A stretch of DNA of 64,000 nucleotides from Parvibaculum lavamentivorans DS-1 (GTDB lineage: Bacteria; Pseudomonadota; Alphaproteobacteria; Parvibaculales; Parvibaculaceae), in NCBI RefSeq assembly GCF_000017565.1, contig NC_009719.1:1488001-1552000 (forward strand), read 5' to 3'. This document shows, piece by piece, positions 25,695-34,100 of the stretch (the stretch's first letter is position 1; each line of letters starts with the position of its first letter). The notes beneath the pieces are model-generated. The model had not been told where the DNA came from. It saw only the letters and a list, made by a program, of their open reading frames with translations, and ran no database searches. A program made the position numbers and the translations under genes.

Positions 25695-26699
25695 ATGAAA
25701 GCTGTTCTGTGCAAGGAATACGGGCCCCCCGAGAGCCTCGTCATCGAAGAGGTGCCGACGCCCGAGCCAAAGAAGGGCGAAGTGCTGCTTGAGGTTCATG
25801 CCGCAGCGGTCAATTTCCCCGACGTCCTCATCATCGAGAACAAATACCAGTTCAAGCCGCCGCTGCCCTTCTCGCCGGGTGGCGAGGTGTCGGGCATCGT
25901 GGTCAAGGTCGGCGAGGGTGTCGACAAGGTGAAGGTCGGCGACCGCGTCATCGGCTCGTGCGGCTGGGGCGGCTTCGCGGAAGAGATCGCGCTCGACCAG
26001 GCCCGCGTCACGCCGATCCCCGACGAAATGGATTACGTGACGGCGTCCGCCTTCCTCATGACCTATGGCACATCGCATCACGCGCTGAAGGACCGGGCGA
26101 ACCTGAAGCCGGGCGAGACGCTGCTCGTGCTCGGTGCCGCGGGCGGCGTCGGCCTCGCCGCCGTCGAGCTCGGCAAGGCGATGGGGGCCCGCGTCATCGC
26201 GGCCGCCTCCTCGGAAGAAAAGCTCGCCGTCTGCAAAGAGCATGGCGCGGACGAGACGCTCCTCTATCCGACAGGCGCGCTCGACAAGGATGCGCAGAAG
26301 GCGCTCACCGACAAGATCAAGGAACTGACGGGCGGCAATGGTGCCGATGTCGTCTACGATCCGGTCGGCGGCGACTATTCGGAACCGGCGCTCCGTGCCA
26401 CCAACTGGGAAGGCCGCTTCCTCGTGGTCGGCTTCGCCGCCGGCCCGATCCCGAAAATCCCGCTCAATCTTGCGCTCCTGAAGGGTTGCCAGATCGTCGG
26501 CGTTTTCTGGGGCGCCTTCACCGGCCGCGAGCCGAAGCGCCATCAGGAAAACCTGAAGGAGCTGATGTCATGGTTCAAGGCGGGCAAGCTGCGCCCGCAT
26601 GTCTCGCGCACTTACAAATTCGAGGAAGCCGCGCAGGCGCTGAACGATATGGCTGCCCGCAAGGTCAAAGGCAAGATCGTCATCGTGCCGTCGCGGTAA
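25695..26699 (+). CDS. NADPH:quinone reductase-like MDR oxidoreductase
   Basis: A ggagaagg ribosome binding site precedes ATG 25695. The 334-residue medium-chain dehydrogenase/reductase has the cofactor motif LVLGAAGGVGLAAVELGKA and lacks zinc ligands, so it belongs to the quinone oxidoreductase branch. QVRP-type start features (MKAVLCKEYGPPESLVIEE) agree. It probably reduces quinones or enoyl/enone compounds with NADPH. It is a single gene followed by a palindromic element. Confidence 0.92.
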   Translation: MKAVLCKEYGPPESLVIEEVPTPEPKKGEVLLEVHAAAVNFPDVLIIENKYQFKPPLPFSPGGEVSGIVVKVGEGVDKVKVGDRVIGSCGWGGFAEEIALDQARVTPIPDEMDYVTASAFLMTYGTSHHALKDRANLKPGETLLVLGAAGGVGLAAVELGKAMGARVIAAASSEEKLAVCKEHGADETLLYPTGALDKDAQKALTDKIKELTGGNGADVVYDPVGGDYSEPALRATNWEGRFLVVGFAAGPIPKIPLNLALLKGCQIVGVFWGAFTGREPKRHQENLKELMSWFKAGKLRPHVSRTYKFEEAAQALNDMAARKVKGKIVIVPSR

Positions 26700-26754
26700 A
26701 CGCGAAGACAGGTTGCGATGCTCAAGGAGAGGTTCAGCGCCTTGCCAAACCCAA

Positions 26755-26849
26755 AGATGTCATCCCGGCACTCGTTGCCGGGACCCAATCCACGCTTCCG
26801 CAAATCGAGAGGCCAATGGGTCCCGGGAATAAATCCCGGGATGACATCT
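26755..26849. repeat. Paired palindromic element, empty relative of the GIY-YIG unit
   Basis: The arms 26755-26787 (agatgtcatcccggcactcg onward) and 26817-26849 are inverted and each a hairpin. They are nearly identical to the arms around the GIY-YIG gene at 7 kb, but enclose only 29 bases. A run of eight T bases directly follows the right arm, so the element can also terminate transcription from the quinone reductase gene. Confidence 0.85.
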
Positions 26850-26869
26850 TTTTTTTCCGGGTCGCATAA

Positions 26870-27592
26870 ATGAGGCGCGGGCTGGTGGCGCTGGGCGCGA
26901 TGTTCGGCTTTGCCGTTCTGGTGCTTTTCGGCTTCCTCATCTATGTGCTGCTCGCATCGGGCGATCCGAAATACTGGGAAGGCGAAATCGCCGCCTTCGA
27001 GCGGCGCGACGTTTCCAATCCGCCGCCTTCCGATGCCGTGCTCTTTGTCGGCGGCCGCGATCTCAGGCTCTGGCCGTCGCTGCAGGAAGACATGGCGCCC
27101 GTGCCCGTCATCCAGCGCGGCTTCGGCGGTGCGCAGATCCCGCATATCAATCACTATCGCTCACGCATCATTCTGCCCTACCGGCCGCGCGCCATTCTCA
27201 TCATGGCGGGCGATGCGGACCTCGCCGATGTGCGCGGGCGGCGGCCGGAAGATGTTCTCGACGATTTCCGCACGCTAGTTCTTTCGCTCCGCGCCGAGGG
27301 CGAGGACGCGCCGATCTATTTCATTTCGCTGCGTCCCTCGCCCGCGCGCGACGAGCGCTGGTACGGCGCGCAGCGCGCCAATGCGCTGATCGCGGATTAC
27401 GTCGCCGGCCAGCGCGGCATGTATTTTCTCGACGTGACGGCGAAGATGCTTGATGCCAAAGGCAATATTCGCGACGACCTGTATCGCTGGGACGGGCTCA
27501 CGCTCAATGAGCAGGGCTACAGGGTTCTCGCGGAGGCGATCAAGCCGGCGCTGATCGAAGCGGGCTATGGCGGCTTGCGGTCGAGCCGGTAA
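26870..27592 (+). CDS. Membrane-anchored SGNH-hydrolase-fold protein lacking catalytic residues
   Basis: One N-terminal transmembrane helix (about residues 5-29) precedes an SGNH/GDSL-like domain. The fold landmarks are clear: LRLWPSLQEDMAPVPVIQRGFGGAQI, followed later by YFISLRPSPARD, then YFLDVTAKML and LNEQGYRVL. In active relatives the nucleophile Ser lies in a GSSS motif, Asn in GDND and His in DGLHLN. Here these read Gly-Gly-Arg63, Asp-Ala116-Asp and Asp-Gly-Leu-Thr211, so all three are lost. It is probably a pseudoenzyme exposed to the periplasm. The gene starts 21 bases after the palindromic element. Confidence 0.8.
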   Translation: MRRGLVALGAMFGFAVLVLFGFLIYVLLASGDPKYWEGEIAAFERRDVSNPPPSDAVLFVGGRDLRLWPSLQEDMAPVPVIQRGFGGAQIPHINHYRSRIILPYRPRAILIMAGDADLADVRGRRPEDVLDDFRTLVLSLRAEGEDAPIYFISLRPSPARDERWYGAQRANALIADYVAGQRGMYFLDVTAKMLDAKGNIRDDLYRWDGLTLNEQGYRVLAEAIKPALIEAGYGGLRSSR

Positions 27593-27672
27593 GGCATGAT
27601 TTGCAGGCACCGTTCGCCTTCGCCATGTTACGTTTCATAAAAGTCTGAATAAAAGCAAAGGGGAGACGGCAG

Positions 27673-28899
27673 ATGGCGGAGACGCTTTCGAGAGACACAA
27701 AAGCCGGCAAGGTCGAGGGCACCTACGACGCGAAGTTCAAGCCCGTGGTCGATGCCTTCATCGAGAATTGCGAAACGCGCGGCGAAGTCGGCGCCAATGT
27801 CGCGATCACGCTCGAAGGCAAAACAATTGTCGACATATGGGGCGGCAAGAAGGCGCCGGAAGGCGAGGCCTGGGACAAGGACACCGTCTCCATCGTCTTT
27901 TCCTGCACCAAGGGTGCGACCGCCATCTGCGCGCATATGCTGGCCGACAAGGGCAAGCTCGATCTCGGCGCGAAGGTCGGCGATTACTGGCCGGAATATG
28001 CGAAGAACGGCAAGGAAGATACCACCGTCTCGATGATGCTCGATCATTCGGCCGGTCAGCCGCATCTCCGCACCAAGCTGAAAGACGGCGCCTATTACGA
28101 CTACAACTACATGCTGAAACTGCTCGAGGATGAAGAGCCCTTCTGGAAGCCGGGCGTCCGCAACGGCTATCACGGCGTTACCTTCGCCTGGACGGTCGGA
28201 GAGCTCGTTCACCGCGCTTCGGGCAAGCGCCTCGGCCGCTTCTTCGCCGATGAAATCGCAAAGCCGCTCGGCCTCGATTTCTGGATCGGACTGCCGGAAG
28301 AGATCGAACCGCGCGTCGCGCCGATGATTTTCGCTGAGCCGGACCCGGCGGCGGCGAATTCGAAATTCACGCAGGCGCTGATGACCGATCCTTCGAGCCC
28401 GGCGCATCTCTTCCTGCTCAATGGCGGCAATGCGAATTTCAATTCGCGCGAATGCCATGAGGCGGAGATCGGCTCGGCGAACGGCATCACGAATGGCCGC
28501 GGCCTCGCGGGCATGTATGCACCGCTCGCCAATGGCGGCGGCAAGCTTGTCGGCAAGGACGCGCTCGCCCGCATGGGCCGTGTCGCAATGGCGACGCATG
28601 AAGACGCGACGCTCCTCATCCCGTCGCGTTTCGCGCTCGGTTTCATGAAGTCGATGGACAACCGCGATCTGCCGAACGAGCCGAATTCAAGCTGCATCAT
28701 GGGCGAGGCCGCTTTCGGCCATGTCGGCATGGGCGGCTCGCTCGGCTTTGCCGATCCCGCCTGCGCCATGAGCTTCGGCTACAACATGAACCGCATGGGC
28801 TCCGGCATCCTGCTCAATGATCGCGGCCAGGCGCTGGTCGATGCCGCCTATACCTCGCTCGGCTACCGCTCCAACGCGTCGGGCGTCTGGGCCTTGTAG
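27673..28899 (+). CDS. Beta-lactamase-family esterase (EstB/LACTB-like)
   Basis: The 408-residue protein has the serine-hydrolase SxxK motif Ser77-Cys-Thr-Lys80 (VFSCTKG) and a tyrosine motif in NGYHGVTFAW, as in EstB-type carboxylesterases. AFGHVGMGGSLGFADP replaces the KTG box. No signal peptide is present, so it is cytosolic. It probably hydrolyses short-chain esters. Its last 37 bases overlap the convergent PNPOx-like gene. Confidence 0.92.
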   Translation: MAETLSRDTKAGKVEGTYDAKFKPVVDAFIENCETRGEVGANVAITLEGKTIVDIWGGKKAPEGEAWDKDTVSIVFSCTKGATAICAHMLADKGKLDLGAKVGDYWPEYAKNGKEDTTVSMMLDHSAGQPHLRTKLKDGAYYDYNYMLKLLEDEEPFWKPGVRNGYHGVTFAWTVGELVHRASGKRLGRFFADEIAKPLGLDFWIGLPEEIEPRVAPMIFAEPDPAAANSKFTQALMTDPSSPAHLFLLNGGNANFNSRECHEAEIGSANGITNGRGLAGMYAPLANGGGKLVGKDALARMGRVAMATHEDATLLIPSRFALGFMKSMDNRDLPNEPNSSCIMGEAAFGHVGMGGSLGFADPACAMSFGYNMNRMGSGILLNDRGQALVDAAYTSLGYRSNASGVWAL

Positions 28900-29474
28900 G
28901 CGGCCAGTTCGGCTTCCAGGGCGTCGACTTTCGCCTGTAGATGCGCAAGCGCGCCCTGGACGTCCTCCGCGTCGAATTTCTGCGGGATGTGGCTCGCGCA
29001 ATTGGTGTGGAGCGCGGTGACGCGGAAGATGATCGCCTGCAGCGGCCGGGCCCGGTAGCCCTCGGGCATCAGCGATGCAATCACCGCCTTGTCGTCGCTC
29101 ACCGAGGCGTGTCCCCAGATTTTCACGCGCGCCCGCGTCGCGTAGTCCATCAGGAAAATATAGGCGCGGTCATTGTCGGCGAGGTTGCCGCTGGTGATGT
29201 ACTGGTGGTTGCCGGTGTAGTCGGCAAAGGCGAGCGTCTTCTCGTCGAGCACCCGCAGGAAGCCCTTCGGCCCGCCGCGATGCTGGATATAGGGCTGGCC
29301 TTCCGCATTCGCCGTCGCAAGATAGAAGGAGTTGCGCTCGGCGATGAAGGCAGCGATATCCGCGTCGATGCTGTCGCGGAAATCCCTGTCCTCATAATGG
29401 CTGCGGCTGCCGCGCTTTTCCTGCAGTGCCTTCACCGTCGGCGTGAAGGCGACGTCGCTCGCAAAGCTTTTCAT
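28863..29474 (-). CDS. Pyridoxamine 5'-phosphate oxidase-like flavin/heme-binding family protein
   Basis: This 203-residue split-barrel protein has AFIAERNSFYLATANAEGQPYIQHRGGPKGFLRVLDE, typical of PNPOx-like general-stress or F420/FMN-binding proteins. HIPQKFDAEDVQ and a coiled-coil C-terminus (LAHLQAKVDALEAELAAYKA) follow. It is not pdxH itself. The role is unknown, possibly reduction of small molecules with FMN. Confidence 0.82.
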   Translation of the reverse strand: MKSFASDVAFTPTVKALQEKRGSRSHYEDRDFRDSIDADIAAFIAERNSFYLATANAEGQPYIQHRGGPKGFLRVLDEKTLAFADYTGNHQYITSGNLADNDRAYIFLMDYATRARVKIWGHASVSDDKAVIASLMPEGYRARPLQAIIFRVTALHTNCASHIPQKFDAEDVQGALAHLQAKVDALEAELAAYKAQTPDALER

Positions 29475-29498
29475 GATGCTCTCCGTGGAAGGACAGCG

Positions 29499-29918
29499 TC
29501 AGTTCTTCTCTTCTTCGGCGGGCGGCAGTCCGAGCGCCTGGCGGGCGGCTTTCCGGTGGCGCGGCTTCATGTGGCTGGAGACGAGCCCCAGCGCCGCCAT
29601 CAGCACGGTCGCATCGTCCGTGAAGCCGAACACGGCGACGAAATCGGGGATGAGGTCGACAGGCATGACGAAATAGGCGAGCGCCGCCAGCAGCGTCGCC
29701 TTCACGCGTGTCGGCGTTTCGGGGTCGCGCGCGCAATACCAGGCGGCGGCCGCTTCCTCCGCGAAGGGAATTTTTCCGGCGACGCGTGTCATCTTCTTCC
29801 AGAAGCCCTCGCGCACGGTTTCCTCGTTGCGCGCCATCACGGCGGGCAATTGATATTTCGGGTCCCGAAGCTCGGTTTCCGCGCTTTCCGCACCCGGATT
29901 TCCGTGAGAAGAGGACAT
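29499..29918 (-). CDS. YkvA/DUF1232 family membrane protein
   Basis: ATG 29918 gives 139 residues whose core YFVMPVDLIPDFVAVFGFTDD, followed by ATVLMAAL, is the DUF1232 signature. The motif forms a hydrophobic hairpin with the conserved DLIPD turn. Function is unknown. It sits 24 bases downstream of the PNPOx-like gene on the same strand and may be cotranscribed. Confidence 0.9.
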   Translation of the reverse strand: MSSSHGNPGAESAETELRDPKYQLPAVMARNEETVREGFWKKMTRVAGKIPFAEEAAAAWYCARDPETPTRVKATLLAALAYFVMPVDLIPDFVAVFGFTDDATVLMAALGLVSSHMKPRHRKAARQALGLPPAEEEKN

Positions 29919-30178
29919 CGGCCCTGGTTCCGTCCTTCGTTGCCCGCCCTGTCGATCCCGCAAGCAAGATGGGGCTCTTGCGGCCCTGTTGCAAGGCGAG
30001 GCGGACGTTACGTAAATCCCCGGCTCACGCAAATAGCCTGTCCGCCAATGATTTTTGGCTCGCGCTTTGCCGTCCGAATTTGTTAAATCGGCGCCAATCG
30101 GGGCCCCGAAGGCGTCCCGCATCCGCAGAAAACGCTGGATCCGCGTGCAAGGATCCATGCAGAGAAGGGACGAACCGC

Positions 30179-30961
30179 ATGAAACTCGACAGCAGCATCA
30201 GCGCCATCATCACCGGCGGCGCCTCCGGCCTCGGCGCGGCGACGGCGCGCGCGCTCGCCAAGCAGGGCGTGAAGATCGGCATTTTCGATCTCCAGGAAGA
30301 CAAGGGCGAGGCGCTGGCGAAGGAACTCGGCGGCGTCTTCGCGAAAGTGAACGTCACCGACGAAGCGAGCGTCGATGCGGGCTTCGAGAAGGTCCGCGCC
30401 GCCATCGGCCAGGAGCGCATCCTCGTGAACTGCGCCGGCACCGGCAATGCGGTCAAGACCGCGTCGCGCAACAAGGAAACCGGCAAGCCGGAACACTTCC
30501 CGCTCGACAAGTTCAACCTCATCATCCAGATCAACCTTGTCGGCACCTTCCGCTGCATCGCGAAGTCGGCGGCCGGCATGCTGACGCTCGATCCGCTCGA
30601 GGATGGCGATCGCGGCGCGATCGTGAACACCGGCTCCGTCGCCGCGCAGGACGGCCAGATCGGCCAGGCCGCCTACTCCGCTTCCAAGGCCGGCGTCGTC
30701 GGCATGACGCTTCCCATCGCGCGCGATCTCAGCCGCGAAGGCATCCGCGTCAACACGATCCTGCCCGGCATCTTCGACACGCCGCTCCTTGCCGGTGCGC
30801 CGGAAAAGGTTCGCCAGGCGCTCGGCGCCCAGGTGCCTTACCCGTCCCGCCTCGGCAACCCGGACGAGTACGCCTCGCTCGCCTGCGAAATGATCCGCAA
30901 CGGCTACTTCAACGGCGAAACCGTCCGCCTCGACGGCGCGATCCGCATGGCGCCGCGCTAA
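30179..30961 (+). CDS. HSD10-like 3-hydroxyacyl-CoA dehydrogenase (SDR)
   Basis: ATG 30179 begins a 260-residue SDR with ITGGASGLGAATA, VNCAGTG, a catalytic Ser (NTGSVAAQDGQIGQ) and YSASK. An HSD10-type C-terminus follows (GIFDTPLLAGAPEKVRQALGAQVPYPSRLG). The family oxidises 3-hydroxyacyl-CoA (short and branched chains) with NAD, which fits the lipid-degrading character of the window. It is a monocistronic gene with its own terminator. Confidence 0.92.
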   Translation: MKLDSSISAIITGGASGLGAATARALAKQGVKIGIFDLQEDKGEALAKELGGVFAKVNVTDEASVDAGFEKVRAAIGQERILVNCAGTGNAVKTASRNKETGKPEHFPLDKFNLIIQINLVGTFRCIAKSAAGMLTLDPLEDGDRGAIVNTGSVAAQDGQIGQAAYSASKAGVVGMTLPIARDLSREGIRVNTILPGIFDTPLLAGAPEKVRQALGAQVPYPSRLGNPDEYASLACEMIRNGYFNGETVRLDGAIRMAPR

Positions 30962-30990
30962 GCCCTTTTCCAATAATTTGGAAAAAACGA

Positions 30991-31019
30991 AGCCCCGGTG
31001 GAAACACCGGGGCTTTTTG
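30991..31019 (+). terminator. Rho-independent terminator after HSD10-like gene
   Basis: A ten-base perfect stem (agccccggtg/caccggggct) with a gaaa loop is followed by ttttt. The same hairpin recurs base for base at 39296-39322. Confidence 0.95.
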
Positions 31020-31037
31020 TTTGGCTCTATTTTTTCC

Positions 31038-31352
31038 TTATTTCTTCGTGGTCTTCCCGGCCTTGCCCGCCCATTTGTCCATCAGCGTCGCGAGTGTCAC
31101 ATCCTTGTCGCTCAGCCCGTCCGCGTCATGCGTCGTCAGCACGACATCGAGGCGGTTATAGACATTCGCCCACTCGGGATGATGGTCCATCTTTTCGGCC
31201 ACCAGCGCCACGCGCGTCATGAAGCCGAAGGCCTCGTTGAAATCCTTGAACTTGAATGTCTTCTCGATGGCGTCGCGGCCCTTCACCTTGCTCCAGCCCT
31301 TCAGTCCCGCCAGCGCCTTTTCGCGTGCTTTACCGGTCAGTTTTCCGCTCAT
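31038..31352 (-). CDS. phhB: 4a-hydroxytetrahydrobiopterin dehydratase
   Basis: The 104-residue protein has the pterin carbinolamine dehydratase core [33 protein letters not shown], written here in two parts: [18 protein letters not shown] with catalytic His residues, then [14 protein letters not shown]. It recycles tetrahydrobiopterin after aromatic amino acid hydroxylation; no hydroxylase gene is visible nearby. ATG 31364 is an alternative start. The Lys-rich end (GKAGKTTKK) is a mild basic tail. Confidence 0.93.
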
Positions 31353-31423
31353 CGTCGCCTCCATGAATTTGCGGCCCGAGCCTCGCGCGCTTATGGTCTG
31401 CGCGCAAGAGACATGAGGAAAAA

Positions 31424-31831
31424 ATGGACTGGAACGGCGTACGCGCGCCCTCGCTGGCGGATTTCGAACGATTGGCGGACGAGGCTTTCCAGCGCCTGCC
31501 GGAAGCCTTCCGCGCGCGCTGCGAAGGGCTCATCATCCGCGTCGAGGATTTCCCGGATGATGAAGTCGCCGCCGAAATGGAGCTCGAAAGCCCGTTCGAT
31601 CTCCTCGGCCTCTATCAGGGCATCTCCCATGTCGACCGCTCGGTGATGGAGCCGGCGCATATGCCGGACATGGTCTTTCTCTATCGCCGCCCCATGCTCG
31701 ATTACTGGGCGGAATATGACGAGCCCCTCGAAGGCCTCATCGCGCATGTGCTGATCCACGAGATCGGCCACCATATGGGCCTCTCCGACGACGACATGCA
31801 CGCGATAGAGGAAGCGGCGGGACTGGAGTAA
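31424..31831 (+). CDS. MpgA-type zincin metallopeptidase family protein
   Basis: The 135-residue protein has the zinc-binding motif [13 protein letters not shown] (HExxH with a downstream Asp) at the C-terminus. An N-terminal half with [26 protein letters not shown] matches the short DUF1025/possible metallopeptidase family. These are cytosolic and functionally uncharacterised. Confidence 0.9.
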
Positions 31832-31846
31832 GCCGAACTCTTCCTG

Positions 31847-32017
31847 CCACCCTCCCCTGGGGGGAGGGTCAAACGGCTGCAAGCCGTTTGGGGCGGGGGC
31901 GCTGACTCTCCGAGAATAAAATCGCTCGCGTTCATTGCAGCAGTGCCGCGACCCCGCCCCGAAATCTGCTTCGCTGCCGCTCGCATATTTCGACCCTCCC
32001 CCAAGGGGAGGGTGGGG
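31847..32017. repeat. Palindromic intergenic element A
   Basis: The outer ends ccaccctcccctggggggag and the block near 31993-32017 (cctcccccaaggggagggtggg) are inverted copies and self-complementary. Inside lies a second dyad (aaacggctgcaagccgttt). The element fills most of the gap between the metallopeptidase gene and thpR. Confidence 0.8.
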
Positions 32018-32048
32018 AGAGAGCACACAGCCGTTGCAATACCAGCCG

Positions 32049-32600
32049 CTACTCTTCCTCCACCCAGCCGAAATCCGGATAGCGCGTCTTGACGACGTAA
32101 GGCCCGCCGCCCGTGCTCGCCTTCGCGGAGAAGAGAGTGAACTGCTCCACCTCGAAGCGGGGCGCGGCGAAGAGGTTGTTCGCCTCGATGAAGCGATAGG
32201 CTTCGTCGGTGCTCACATGCGACAGCCGCGCGATGGTGACATGCGGCGTGTAGTTCCGCGTTTCGGGCTTGAGGCCCACGCGCCGCATCGCGCTTTCGTG
32301 CCGCCCCTGCAGCACGCGCAGAGGCTCCGACATTTTCACGCCCGCCCAGAGCGTATGCGGCCGCTTGCCGCCGAATTCGCCGACGCCTTCCAGCTCCACC
32401 TCGAAAGGCTCCATCGGAATCTCCGCCAGCGCCTCGTCAATATCGGCGGCGACATTCTCCGGCACATCGCCCATGAAACGCAGCGTGATGTGAAAATCCG
32501 GCCGCTCGATCCAGCGCGCACCGTCAAGCCCCTGCTGCAGCCGCATGAGCTTCTCCGCCGCCTCGTCAGGAATTTCCAGTGCTGTGAACAGGCGGATCAT
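32049..32600 (-). CDS. thpR: RNA 2',3'-cyclic phosphodiesterase
   Basis: ATG 32600 starts MIRLFTALEIPDEAAEKL. The 183-residue protein has both catalytic HxTx motifs, FHITLRFMGDV and PHVTIARLSHV, of the 2H phosphoesterase (LigT/ThpR) family. It hydrolyses 2',3'-cyclic phosphates at RNA ends to 2'-phosphates and can join tRNA halves in vitro. In-frame codons upstream of 32600 translate a palindromic repeat and are not part of the gene. Palindromic elements flank it on both sides. Confidence 0.95.
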   Translation of the reverse strand: MIRLFTALEIPDEAAEKLMRLQQGLDGARWIERPDFHITLRFMGDVPENVAADIDEALAEIPMEPFEVELEGVGEFGGKRPHTLWAGVKMSEPLRVLQGRHESAMRRVGLKPETRNYTPHVTIARLSHVSTDEAYRFIEANNLFAAPRFEVEQFTLFSAKASTGGGPYVVKTRYPDFGWVEEE

Positions 32601-32650
32601 GTTGTCGTTCGCAGGTGGCCGCTGTTGGACTGAAGTCTCGTTTCTTCTTA

Positions 32651-32806
32651 CCTCCCCCTTGCGGGGAGGTCGAGAAATTCGCGGCGCGGATTTCTCGGGT
32701 GGGGGGCGCGGGGAAAAAGAAAAGAGCAGCGCCTGAGGTTCCTGCGAGGCTCCTGCCCCCACCCGTAAAATCCTTCGGATTTTCCGACCTCCCCGCAAGG
32801 GGGAGG
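32651..32806. repeat. Palindromic intergenic element B
   Basis: cctcccccttgcggggagg at 32651-32669 and its inverted copy cctccccgcaagggggagg at 32788-32806 frame a 118-base interior with further dyads (aaatccttcggatttt). It resembles but is not identical to element A and lies between thpR and the aldo/keto reductase gene. Confidence 0.85.
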
Positions 32807-32847
32807 TGAAGAGAACGATCATCGTGCAGCGGCAGCTCAGCCGCCGT

Positions 32848-33888
32848 TCAAGGCGCCGGGTTCGGCTGCGAGAGATGCACCGCCTCGATGTCCTTCTCCA
32901 GCTCTTCCGTCCACTTCACATCGACGCTCGTCACCGCGAGCCTCAATTGCTCCATCGTCGTCGCGCCGATGATGTTCGAGGTCACGAAAGGCCGTGTCGT
33001 CGCAAACTGGTTCGCCATCTGCGAGGGGTCGAGCCCGTGCTTCTTCGCCACGGCGAGATAGCCCTCTATCGCCTTGTCGGTCATCGGCGATTCATAGCGT
33101 TGCAGCCGGTTGAACAGGGCTTTCCGCGATCCTTCGGGCAGCGCGCCATTCTGGTATTTGCCGGTGAGATAGCCCTGCGCCAGCGGCGAATAGGCGAGAA
33201 GGCCGACGCCGTCGCGATGCGCGATTTCCGATCCGCCGAGCTCGAAGGTGCGGTTCAGCAGGTTGTAGGCATTCTGGATCGACTGCACGCGCGGCAGGCC
33301 CTTGGTCTTCGCATGATGCAGAAAGGTCATGGTGCCCCAGGGCGTTTCGTTCGAAAGGCCGATGAAGCGCACCTTGCCGGATTTCACGATCTCCTGCAGC
33401 GTTTCGAGAATTTCGCCGATAGGGTGGCTTGCGCCCTCGATATGCTTGTAGCCGAGCCCGCCGAAAAGATTGATCGGCCGGTCCGGCCAGTGAAGCTGGT
33501 AAAGATCGATATAATCCGTCTGCAGACGTCTCAGGCTCTTCTCCACCGCCTCGCGGATCTGCGCCGGGCTCTGCTCGGTGCCAGCACCGTCATCGCGCAG
33601 CCAGTTCATCGGGCTCCGCCCCGCCACTTTCGTCGCGAGGATCACCTTGTCGCGGTTCTTGCGCGCCTTGAACCAGCTGCCGATGATCTTCTCGGTTGCC
33701 CCTTGCGTCTCCGGCTTCGGCGGCACGGCATACATTTCCGACGTATCGAAAAAATTCACGCCCTGGCCAAGCGCATAATCCATCTGCTCATGGCCTTCTG
33801 CCTCCGTGTTCTGCTGGCCCCATGTCATGGTGCCAAGGCAGATCGAGCTCACCTTGACGCCGGTGCGGCCGAGTTCGCGATATTCCAT
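32848..33888 (-). CDS. Aldo/keto reductase (Tas-like)
   Basis: ATG 33888 starts MEYRELGRTGVKVSSICLGTMTWGQQNTE, the typical opening of the Tas/YghZ-like aldo/keto reductase branch. The tetrad is visible: Asp and Tyr in FFDTSEMYAV, Lys in VILATKVAG and His in YQLHWPD. The 346-residue NADPH-dependent enzyme reduces unknown carbonyls. Upstream in-frame codons to 34032 translate repeat DNA. Confidence 0.93.
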   Translation of the reverse strand: MEYRELGRTGVKVSSICLGTMTWGQQNTEAEGHEQMDYALGQGVNFFDTSEMYAVPPKPETQGATEKIIGSWFKARKNRDKVILATKVAGRSPMNWLRDDGAGTEQSPAQIREAVEKSLRRLQTDYIDLYQLHWPDRPINLFGGLGYKHIEGASHPIGEILETLQEIVKSGKVRFIGLSNETPWGTMTFLHHAKTKGLPRVQSIQNAYNLLNRTFELGGSEIAHRDGVGLLAYSPLAQGYLTGKYQNGALPEGSRKALFNRLQRYESPMTDKAIEGYLAVAKKHGLDPSQMANQFATTRPFVTSNIIGATTMEQLRLAVTSVDVKWTEELEKDIEAVHLSQPNPAP

Positions 33889-33957
33889 GAAGTGTCCCCC
33901 GTTTTCGAATTGCGTCCCGGCTTTATAGCCAATGTGGCGCCGGTTTAACCAGAACCC

Positions 33958-34047
33958 GTCATGGCCCGATTTATTCGGGCCATCCACGTCTTTCTTCCGT
34001 GTGTGCCGCCAAGACGTGGATGACCCGGACAAGCCGGGTCATGACGA
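33958..34047. repeat. Palindromic intergenic element C
   Basis: gtcatggcccgatttattcgg with catccacgtctt, and further right aagacgtggatgacccgg with gtcatgacg, form an inverted pair. Each arm carries an inner hairpin whose stem has drifted (gcccga versus acccgg) while the ends stay conserved. It lies between the Tas-like gene and tesA. Confidence 0.85.
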
Positions 34048-34100
34048 AAAGAGAAAAGAGGAAGCGCCACAAGCGGTTTGAATCGAAGCTCGCTCTTCCC

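Noticed and set aside
28863-28899. Overlap of the esterase and PNPOx-like genes as a possible annotation error
   Set aside because: Both C-termini look natural (the coiled-coil end of one, the conserved end of the other); short convergent overlaps are common.
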